Below are positions 6,945-12,739 of a stretch of 12,739 nucleotides of DNA, one piece after another. The notes beneath the pieces were generated by a model. The model worked only from the letters and a program-made list of their open reading frames with translations. It had not been told where the DNA came from and ran no database searches. Within the stretch, counting starts at the first letter, position 1; the number at the start of each line of letters is the position of its first letter. The stretch comes from Chloroflexota bacterium (GTDB lineage: Bacteria > Chloroflexota > Limnocylindria > Limnocylindrales > Limnocylindraceae): NCBI GenBank assembly GCA_016463555.1, contig JAEMRB010000006.1, positions 3,985 to 16,723 on the forward strand, read 5' to 3'. The position numbers were made by a program, and so were the translations under genes.

Positions 6945-8611
6945 GCTGTAAGGCGCTGCAGGTCACCAATGGAGAGCACGACAAGATCGCCGTTGATCTC
7001 GACTGCACCCTGCGGGTCTGACGACTGTGCGTCGGCCAGGCCGCGCCATGTGCCATAAGAGCCCGCCAGGGGGCCACCGATCACAACGGTATCCACGTCG
7101 AGGCGCTCCCCTCCGCGACGCGTCGCCGAGGCGGTGAGGCCGGCGGGGTGCCGCTCAAGGCGAACGTCGCTGCCGTTCAGGGTCTGGAGCGCCTTCCCTA
7201 GCTCAGCAGCCCAGCCATCGCTCTCGCGACGCCCACCGAGGATCAGGAGCCCAAATGGCGCGAGGGCGACACCGGCGGCAATACGTCGATCAATGGAGGC
7301 GCTGAGTGCCTCGCGCTCGCCATCACTCAGGCTGCCCACAACGAGACCTCGAATACCTACGGCCCGAGCTCGCAGCACGGTCTCAGGGGATACCGAGACA
7401 ACCGCCAGAACTCCCGCCTCGTGCGCCGCCGCCCACCCGCGACTGTCTGGCTCCGTAGCCGAGAAGTAGAGGCTCCCCTCGACCTCGTCGCCAAGCAGGA
7501 GGCGCCCGCCGAGGCCACCCGTCGCGCTTGCGGATCGCGGTAGCAGCGCCAGTGGTGCCTCAATGGGGAGCACCTTTGCAGGCCTCACAGCCACGGGCGT
7601 GTGCGGGAGATCAACTAGTGGGGCACCACGCACAACAGCAACACCGGCGAGGCCGCCGCGCAGCGAGGCCAGAACCTGGTGCCCGTCAATCGCAACCTCA
7701 ACGTCAACGAACTCCCCCGCCTGGAGGTCAAACTCCAGTGCTCCATCCGCTGACAGCGCATGCTCCTCCGCACCGGCGCGAACAAGCACCTCCTCGTCAG
7801 GGCGGTCCGCGATAGCCAGCAGATCGCCAGCGGGCACGAGTAGCTGATCCGCGGTGGCGCGAACCAGATCTGCCCCCGTCGTCTCGGTCAGCTGCTCAGT
7901 GCCGAGCGCCGCCAGTACTCCCGAAACATCGAGCAGCACCGTGGTGCGCCCAGGTGGAATCAGTGGCGAAAGTGCGGCGAGTGGCACGACGCCTGAAGAG
8001 AGATACGCCGCAAGCTGACCCGTAGCAATGAACACCTCGCCGCTCATCGGATCACCTTGATCGCTCGACCGCTCCGCGATCGAATGGATGGCGTCGATGC
8101 ACGCGGCGGCGCGAATCTGGTCGCCAATCTCATCACGCCCCGACATCGGCCGATCTGCGATGTCTCCAAGCCGGTCGGCAACGGCGGCGCGATCGCGCTC
8201 GCCAAGCGAACGCAATACTGCATCGCAACGGCGTCGACGCTCCGTCGCATCGGCAGGGACGAGTGCGGCCTCATCAATCTGCAACAGCTCGCCAGCCGTT
8301 CCGGGAGTGGCCCACGCGACTCTCCCAGCATCATGCGCAATATCGAGAATTCTCACGGGGACGCCGAGCGCCTCTGCGCAGCGGCTCGCCGCACGGCCGA
8401 GGGAGCTCGGATCACCACGAAGCGAGGTAGAGATCGCACCGCTCTGCTCCGCTCCAGCGGCGCTCTGCAGCGTCTTCTCTACCGCGCTGCTCTTGGCCCC
8501 CGTGGGCAGCGTGATGCTACTGAGCAGCCGCGTAGGCTCCGCGTCAGACATCAGTGCGTAAAAGCTGCGATCAAGATCCTCGCGAATCAAGAGATACGAC
8601 GATCGCGTCAC
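6941..8611 (-). CDS. Uncharacterised 556-aa protein; possible degenerate GlmL/MutL-like (actin-fold) protein with KOW-like C-terminus
   Basis: I do not recognise this protein with confidence. It is soluble: no signal peptide or membrane span. Three regions can be seen. Residues 1-345 contain VRILDIAHDAGRVAW (86-100), a charged helical stretch (about 120-180), then FIATGQLAAYL (194-204) and RTTVLLDVSGVLAALG (222-237). The order and spacing recall Chloroflexota GlmL/MutL-like ASKHA proteins, but the glycine- and threonine-rich phosphate loops are eroded. Residues 368-465 form an alternating alpha/beta region with repeated hydrophobic strands (LAVVSVS, IRGLVVGSL, FGLLILGG). Residues about 505-553 (VVIGGPLAGSYGTWRG, then VEINGDLVVLSIGDL) look like a small KOW/SH3-type barrel. 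The GTG start overlaps the alr stop by 4 nt with no Shine-Dalgarno, and the end overlaps tsaE. The resemblance is from memory of the family, not from an alignment. Confidence 0.85.
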   Translation of the reverse strand: MTRSSYLLIREDLDRSFYALMSDAEPTRLLSSITLPTGAKSSAVEKTLQSAAGAEQSGAISTSLRGDPSSLGRAASRCAEALGVPVRILDIAHDAGRVAWATPGTAGELLQIDEAALVPADATERRRRCDAVLRSLGERDRAAVADRLGDIADRPMSGRDEIGDQIRAAACIDAIHSIAERSSDQGDPMSGEVFIATGQLAAYLSSGVVPLAALSPLIPPGRTTVLLDVSGVLAALGTEQLTETTGADLVRATADQLLVPAGDLLAIADRPDEEVLVRAGAEEHALSADGALEFDLQAGEFVDVEVAIDGHQVLASLRGGLAGVAVVRGAPLVDLPHTPVAVRPAKVLPIEAPLALLPRSASATGGLGGRLLLGDEVEGSLYFSATEPDSRGWAAAHEAGVLAVVSVSPETVLRARAVGIRGLVVGSLSDGEREALSASIDRRIAAGVALAPFGLLILGGRRESDGWAAELGKALQTLNGSDVRLERHPAGLTASATRRGGERLDVDTVVIGGPLAGSYGTWRGLADAQSSDPQGAVEINGDLVVLSIGDLQRLTA

Positions 8612-9819
8612 TTCTGGTTCACGTAGTGATACCCGCGAAGGTCGCGCAGCGCTACCGGTTCGCCGCTCACCGTATACACCCGCGCAAGTCGGCTGGTGAA
8701 GCTCGTTGAGACCTCATTGGTAATCGTCTTTCGGCGTTTCGCGACGTCCACGGGCTCAATCAGATCAGCACCAGAGTCACCGATGAAAACCACCTCATCG
8801 GCTTCGGTCAGGTCTGTGGCCGGATGATCTGTGGCATCAATGGTGATGGAGTCCATCGCAATCGTGCCAACAACCGGCAGCCGCACGCCGCGTACCAACA
8901 CCTCGGCGACTCCCCGTTCGTGATACGAGATGCCATCGGCGTAGCCGATCGGCAGGGTGATGATCCTTGATACGCGCTCTGCGGTGAATGCTGGCCCGTA
9001 CCCCACGCCATGACCGACGGGGAGTGTCGCGATGCGCACAGGCCGTGCGGCGAGTCCATATACCCGTTCAATGCCGATCGTTGCAGCGGTCATCGTCGGT
9101 CGCAGCGCGTTCGGCACAACGCCGAAGAGCGCAATGCCAACGCGCGCAACCTGCTGCGTCTCTCCCATGGTGAGCAGCCCTCCCGACCCGACGAGGTGCG
9201 CTTCGAGCTCGGGTGCCTGGGCTGCAGCCTGCTCGAGGACTTTCTCCTGCAGACGTGATCGATCAACGTTCTCGGCTGCGCTGAGATGGCTCCAGATGCT
9301 CCGCAGCAGAATGTTCGGGTTACTGCGCAACGCAGCGATCTGGGTGGCGAGATCGCCTGGCAGGATGCCGTCGCGACCGAGCCCAGTATCCACTTCAATA
9401 TCGACGCTCAGCGGGGAGAGCCCAGCCAGATCGGCACTCATCAGCTCGCGGACCACTGCTGGCGACGATGCGGTAACGCCAATGCCTGTAGCGGCGGCGT
9501 CGCGCAGGTGCGCAGGGGCAACGCGCCAAAGGACACGCACGGGGCCCGTGATGTTGGCGTCGCGCAACTCTTGCGCCTCATCAAAGGTGGCAACAAGAAC
9601 AGCGCGCGCGCCAGCGGCGAGTGCGGCACGCGCGACGGGCACGGCGCCCAGGCCGTAGGCGTCTGCCTTCAGCACCACGTCGAGGTGGCCGCCGGTCGGG
9701 AGCTTCCCCTTGAGCGCGCGAACATTCGTTGCGATCGCATCGAGCCGCACCTCTACCCAGGCATCACGCCCGAGCGCAGGCAGGCCAACCTTCTGGATAC
9801 GTTCGGGGAGCCCGCTCAT
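8608..9819 (-). CDS. alr: Alanine racemase (PLP-dependent), with unusual phosphate-site residues
   Basis: Alr interconverts L- and D-alanine for peptidoglycan. The 403 residues cover the TIM barrel and the C-terminal beta domain. WVEVRLDAI (21-29) precedes the PLP lysine Lys51 in VVLKADAYGLG. Then follow DTGLGRDG (144-151, with Arg149), SHLSAAE (177-183), RVGIALFG (226-233) whose arginine contacts the PLP pyridine nitrogen in the family, GHGVGYG (269-275), the catalytic tyrosine Tyr293 in GYADG, and VVGTIAMDS (316-324). Two family positions differ. The usual NS(A/G) near residue 211 reads GSGG, and the TIxYE segment that supplies a phosphate-binding tyrosine reads TITNEV, with Asn368. The ATG overlaps the acpS stop by 4 nt; GGGAAGG lies 7 nt upstream. 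An alanine racemase is by far the best call; a related amino-acid racemase of the same fold cannot be excluded. Confidence 0.94.
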   Translation of the reverse strand: MSGLPERIQKVGLPALGRDAWVEVRLDAIATNVRALKGKLPTGGHLDVVLKADAYGLGAVPVARAALAAGARAVLVATFDEAQELRDANITGPVRVLWRVAPAHLRDAAATGIGVTASSPAVVRELMSADLAGLSPLSVDIEVDTGLGRDGILPGDLATQIAALRSNPNILLRSIWSHLSAAENVDRSRLQEKVLEQAAAQAPELEAHLVGSGGLLTMGETQQVARVGIALFGVVPNALRPTMTAATIGIERVYGLAARPVRIATLPVGHGVGYGPAFTAERVSRIITLPIGYADGISYHERGVAEVLVRGVRLPVVGTIAMDSITIDATDHPATDLTEADEVVFIGDSGADLIEPVDVAKRRKTITNEVSTSFTSRLARVYTVSGEPVALRDLRGYHYVNQK

Positions 9820-10358
9820 CCTTGGGCCTTCCCAGCCGGCTCCGCCAACAGGGCCAGCTCCTCGCGCCGAAGTGCCTTGATGCGCTCAATCCGTGCCAGG
9901 AGTGCCGTCTCGGTGGCATCGAGGTCTGCGCCGATCTGCGGCGGGAAGAGGTAGCGCCCGCCAGCCGTTCGCACGGCATAGGCGATCGCGATCGCATACT
10001 CGCGCTCGTGGCTGATCGAGAGTGCGATGTGCTGGATGCCGAGCTGCGTCGCCCGTGCCGCGGCACGATCGTGGAGACGAACGGAGGGCTGCCCAGTTGG
10101 CAGGCGCTCCACCTCGATCTCCTGCCAGCCGATGCCACGCACGCCGAGGCCGAGCACCTTTGAGACAGCCTCCTTTGCGGCCCAGCGCCCAGCCATCGTC
10201 TCGGGGCGACCACGAACGTATGAGCGCTCTGCGGCGGTCAGTACTCGGAGCTCAAATCGCTCTGGATGACGACGCAAAACGTTCGCAATTCGGTCCACAC
10301 GAATGATGTCAATGCCGATCTCCGGCGTGCTCGTGGAGTGCTCTCCCCCGTCCATCAC
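9816..10358 (-). CDS. acpS: Holo-[acyl-carrier-protein] synthase with a C-terminal extension of about 50 residues
   Basis: AcpS moves 4'-phosphopantetheine from CoA to a serine of acyl carrier protein, activating it for fatty acid synthesis. Residues 13-129 form the complete AcpS domain: EIGIDIIRVDRI (13-24) with the Mg2+-binding Asp17, RFELRVLTAAE (34-44), GRWAAKEAVSKVLG (57-70) with Lys62 and Glu63, and SISHE (114-118). Typical AcpS ends near here at about 120-130 residues. This one continues for some 50 residues that include a predicted charged helix (about 144-172, RIERIKALRREELALL) of unknown purpose. The tail lies fully inside the gene and ends in an ATGA overlap with alr. The GTG at 10358 overlaps the glmS stop by 4 nt, and an ATG is the next codon (10355), so either may be used. 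The actinobacterial glmS-acpS-alr order supports the call. Confidence 0.95.
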   Translation of the reverse strand: MMDGGEHSTSTPEIGIDIIRVDRIANVLRRHPERFELRVLTAAERSYVRGRPETMAGRWAAKEAVSKVLGLGVRGIGWQEIEVERLPTGQPSVRLHDRAAARATQLGIQHIALSISHEREYAIAIAYAVRTAGGRYLFPPQIGADLDATETALLARIERIKALRREELALLAEPAGKAQG

Positions 10359-12178
10359 TCGACGGTGACGGACTTCGCGAGATTCTTCGGTTGATCAATA
10401 TCGGCACCGGCAAGGAGCGCCATCTCATATGAGAAGCGCTGCAGCGGGATTGTTGCGATCAGTGCGGCGATCTCAGGCCGTGCGGCGGGGATCACGATTG
10501 CATCGGTAGCGAAGCTAGACCAATCATCAACGCCAGAGAGGATCGCGATCACTGGCGCCGAGCGCGCGCGTGACTCCATCAGGTTGCTCACAAGCTTTGG
10601 CAGGACTGGCGAGTTCAGCACCACCGCCACCACAGGGTGATCGGCACCGAGAAGGCTGATCGGGCCGTGCTTCATCTCACCGGCGGCGATCCCCTCGGCA
10701 TGGATGTAGGAGATCTCCTTCAGCTTGAGTGCCCCCTCCAGTGCCGTTGCGATCCCTGCGCCGCGACTGACGAACATGAACCCGCTCGCGCCGAAATACT
10801 TCGCGGCGATGCTTGGCAGCGCATCTGAGGCATCGAGTGCGGCTGAGGCCATCGCAGGGACGCGGAGGAGCTCCTCCGCCCATGCACGCGCATCTGCAGC
10901 GGTCAGCGCTCCCGTGCGCCGCGCTAGGTCAAGCGTTACAAGAAGGGTGACGAGCGCCTGCGAGGTGTAGCTCTTTGTCGCGGCTACGGAGATCTCTGTT
11001 CCAGCCTGCAGCAGCACAACGGCATCCGCTTCACGCGTGAGCGACGAGCCGGCCGCATTCACGATTGCAAGTACTGGTGCACCAGCAGCCTTCGCGATGC
11101 GCACGGCACCCAACGTGTCTGCGGTCTCCCCAGACTGCGAGACGGCAATGACAAGGCTCGTTGGCCCGAGTGCGGGCGGATCGTAGCGAAACTCGCTCGC
11201 CACAGTGACGCGCACTGGAATGCGCAGCAGGCGCTCGGCGAGCGTCGCCGCGGTGAGCGAGGCGTGATACGCCGAGCCGCAGGCCACGAATTCAATGGAA
11301 CGCGTCGCCGTGAGCGCCGCACTCAAGGGATCAAGTTCACCAATGGCGATTCCGGTGGCCGAGACTCGACCGAGCATTGCCGCCGAGAGTGCTCGCGGCT
11401 GCTCATCCATCTCCTTGCGCATGAAGTGGTCGTACCCCTCTTTGCGCGCCGCGGCGCCATCCCACGTGATCGTTTCAATCTTTGGGGCGAACGTTGCCCC
11501 AGTTGCGTCGTAGAGGGTGACCCCGTCGCGCTGCAGGTCGGCTAGGTCGCCGTCTCGAAGGAAGATGATCTTGTTGGTGTGCTCCAGCATGGCGACAGGA
11601 TCGGAGGCGAGGAACTGCTCCCCCTCACCGATGCCGACGGCAAGCGGTGCCTCGCGGCGGGCGGCAATAATGCGACCCGGTTCGCTGCGGTGCATCACCA
11701 CGAGCGCCCACTGCCCGCGCAGTTGGGGGAGGATGGCCGCAACTGCAAGGCGAATATCGCCCTGGTAGGCGTCTTCAATCAGGTGGGCGATCACCTCGGT
11801 GTCGACGTCGCTCGAAAGGGTGTGCCCCTTCCCCGCCAGTTCCCGCTGCAGCTCGGCGTAGTTCTCAATGATCCCGTTGTGAATGATGGCGATCTCGCCG
11901 TGCTCATCCATGTGGGGGTGGGCGTTCAGGTCAGTTGGCGCACCATGGGTGGCCCAACGCGTGTGGGCGATCCCGGCGATCGAACCGGTTGGTAGTTCGC
12001 CAACGACACCTTCAAGGTTGGCGAGGCGGCCCGCACGCTTGCGCATGGAGATCTCGCCCCCCGTTGCCGCGACGGCGATCCCTGCGGAGTCGTAGCCGCG
12101 GTATTCAAGGAGGCGCAGCCCCTCAATCAACGTCGTCGAGACGTCGCGTGAGCCGATGTAACCGACGATCCCGCACAT
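10355..12178 (-). CDS. glmS: Glutamine--fructose-6-phosphate aminotransferase (isomerizing)
   Basis: GlmS makes glucosamine-6-P from fructose-6-P and glutamine, the entry step to UDP-GlcNAc. The 607-residue product matches the family length. It starts MCGIVGYIG, so Met removal would expose the catalytic Cys of the class II glutamine amidotransferase domain. That domain also shows EYRGYDSAGI (25-34), RWATHG (74-79), HNGIIENY (100-107) and SDVDTE (123-128). The interdomain HFMRKEMDEQP (251-261) leads into two SIS domains with CGSAYHASL (300-308), SQSGETAD (347-354), ISVAATKSYTSQ (396-407), the catalytic-base region KEISYIHAEG (487-496), KHGP (503-506) and the C-terminal DQPKNLAKSVTVE (595-607). 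Everything needed looks intact. The ATG is 9 nt after the glmM stop, with no clear Shine-Dalgarno, and directly abuts a 17-bp palindrome. There is no room for a glmS ribozyme between the genes. Confidence 0.98.
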   Translation of the reverse strand: MCGIVGYIGSRDVSTTLIEGLRLLEYRGYDSAGIAVAATGGEISMRKRAGRLANLEGVVGELPTGSIAGIAHTRWATHGAPTDLNAHPHMDEHGEIAIIHNGIIENYAELQRELAGKGHTLSSDVDTEVIAHLIEDAYQGDIRLAVAAILPQLRGQWALVVMHRSEPGRIIAARREAPLAVGIGEGEQFLASDPVAMLEHTNKIIFLRDGDLADLQRDGVTLYDATGATFAPKIETITWDGAAARKEGYDHFMRKEMDEQPRALSAAMLGRVSATGIAIGELDPLSAALTATRSIEFVACGSAYHASLTAATLAERLLRIPVRVTVASEFRYDPPALGPTSLVIAVSQSGETADTLGAVRIAKAAGAPVLAIVNAAGSSLTREADAVVLLQAGTEISVAATKSYTSQALVTLLVTLDLARRTGALTAADARAWAEELLRVPAMASAALDASDALPSIAAKYFGASGFMFVSRGAGIATALEGALKLKEISYIHAEGIAAGEMKHGPISLLGADHPVVAVVLNSPVLPKLVSNLMESRARSAPVIAILSGVDDWSSFATDAIVIPAARPEIAALIATIPLQRFSYEMALLAGADIDQPKNLAKSVTVE

Positions 12179-12195
12179 GGCGGTAGTCTACCGCC
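12179..12195. promoter_or_regulatory. Perfect 17-bp palindrome at the glmM stop / glmS start junction
   Basis: The plus strand reads GGCGGTAG-T-CTACCGCC, two exact 8-nt arms around one central base. It contains the glmM TAG stop (12190-12188), and its last base touches the glmS ATG at 12178. As RNA it can form a 7-bp stem with a 3-nt loop immediately before the start codon, where a ribosome-binding site would normally be. It could be a translational control hairpin, a DNA-binding dyad, or chance. No U-tract follows, so it is not a standard terminator. Confidence 0.5.
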
Positions 12196-12739
12196 CGCGT
12201 ACGAGGCTCGCGGCGACCTCCAGCAGGTGCTCAACGGCGGCGGTGACCGCTGCGCGATCGGGGCCCTCGCCCATCACTCGGAGCAGGGGCTCGGTTCCAG
12301 AGAGGCGCACAAGGAGGCGCCCGCCTGTCTGTGCGAGGGCCGCCTCAGCCTGGCGAATGGCGTTCTGGAGATCAGGCTCCGCGAGCAGTCGCTCCCCCTC
12401 ACCTGGAGGCACTGGCACCGTTCGCTGCAGTTGCGGGTCAAGGGGGACCGCATCAGCCATCTCGCCCACGGGGATCCCCGCGCGGGCAACGAGCCCGAGC
12501 ACGGTGATCGCACTGAGGAGCCCGTCACCGGTCGGTGAGAGCTCCGTGAAGAGGAGGTGGCCACTCTTCTCGCCACCGAAGCCGCCCTGGCCGGCGGCGA
12601 GCCGGTCGGCAATGTGTCGGTCGCCGACGGGGGTGCGCTCCAAGGTGATCCCGTGGGCAGCAAGGTGACGCTCCACGCCGCTGTTGGTCAGCACCGTTGC
12701 AACGGCGCGCTCAGACCCGGCGACTCCCCGCCCCTTCCG
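12188..12739 (-). CDS. glmM: Phosphoglucosamine mutase, C-terminal part, cut by window edge
   Basis: GlmM converts glucosamine-6-P to glucosamine-1-P, the step between GlmS and GlmU. The frame is open from the right edge (12739) and gives 183 C-terminal codons before the TAG. The residues match the last part of domain 3 and all of domain 4 of alpha-D-phosphohexomutases. AVATVLTNSGVERHL resembles the GlmM segment before the RTPVGDR motif (at about residues 33-39 of the visible part), which is followed by FGGEKSGH, the sugar-recognition loop, and TGDGLL. The phosphate-binding RLSGTEPLLRVMGEG lies about 40 residues before the end. The active-site serine and metal loop lie beyond the window. GGEKSGH together with immediate linkage to glmS favours GlmM over phosphomannomutase. 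Confidence 0.95.
   Translation of the reverse strand, partial: RKGRGVAGSERAVATVLTNSGVERHLAAHGITLERTPVGDRHIADRLAAGQGGFGGEKSGHLLFTELSPTGDGLLSAITVLGLVARAGIPVGEMADAVPLDPQLQRTVPVPPGEGERLLAEPDLQNAIRQAEAALAQTGGRLLVRLSGTEPLLRVMGEGPDRAAVTAAVEHLLEVAASLVRGR

Noticed and set aside
8057..8626. A 189-codon plus-strand open frame opposite the uncharacterised gene
   Set aside because: Because the sense gene is unknown I considered this as the real gene. The minus-strand frame is three times longer, fits the 4-nt overlaps on both sides and has domain-like hydrophobic patterning; the plus-strand frame does not.
9810..9825. An nnrD gene between acpS and alr, as in many actinobacteria
   Set aside because: acpS and alr overlap by 4 nt, so there is no room; nnrD is absent here.
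9032..9954. Long plus-strand open frames opposite alr and acpS (208 and 222 codons)
   Set aside because: They are shadows of confidently identified genes, with biased composition and no domain features.
12179..12187. A glmS ribozyme/riboswitch upstream of glmS
   Set aside because: Only 9 nt separate glmM and glmS, far too little for that RNA; only the palindrome is present.
12179..12195. The palindrome as an intrinsic terminator
   Set aside because: No run of U follows on the transcribed strand; the next bases are the glmS coding sequence.

Overview
This window is one dense block of thirteen protein genes, all on the minus strand, so transcription runs from position 12739 down to 1. Both ends cut a gene: glmM at the right and a CNNM-type membrane protein at the left. 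No gap between genes exceeds 9 nt. Eight of the twelve junctions are 4-nt ATGA or GTGA overlaps, two more overlap by 8 to 14 nt, and the other two have spacers of 2 and 9 nt. I see no internal terminator, no obvious promoter, no tRNA or rRNA, no mobile element and no CRISPR. It looks like a single long operon of housekeeping genes.

In transcription order the genes are: glmM (3' part), glmS, acpS with an extra C-terminal tail, alr, an uncharacterised 556-aa protein, tsaE, a short tsaB, rimI, tsaD, a fused rsmA-ispE gene, ridA, glmU, and the 5' part of a CNNM/CorC-HlyC (DUF21) membrane protein gene. Three themes run through it. The first is the cell wall: GlmS, GlmM and GlmU make UDP-GlcNAc, and Alr supplies D-alanine. 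The second is translation: TsaB, TsaD and TsaE make tRNA t6A37, RimI acetylates a ribosomal protein, and RsmA dimethylates 16S rRNA. The third is cofactor and precursor metabolism: AcpS activates acyl carrier protein, IspE works in the MEP isoprenoid pathway, and RidA clears reactive imines.

The order glmM-glmS-acpS-alr-(X)-tsaE-tsaB-rimI-tsaD resembles the actinobacterial arrangement. The order rsmA-ispE-ridA-glmU resembles the Bacillus ksgA...ispE-purR-yabJ-spoVG-gcaD region with purR and spoVG missing. Together with high G+C (roughly 60% by eye) and extreme compaction, this suggests a streamlined member of the Terrabacteria. The unknown protein has features that remind me of the GlmL/MutL-like proteins common in Chloroflexota, so Chloroflexota (perhaps a Limnocylindria-like freshwater lineage) is my best but weak guess.

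The most interesting items are the uncharacterised protein embedded in the alr/t6A gene run, the in-frame RsmA-IspE fusion, the very short TsaB, unusual residues in the PLP-binding part of Alr, the AcpS tail, and a perfect 17-bp palindrome directly abutting the glmS start codon.
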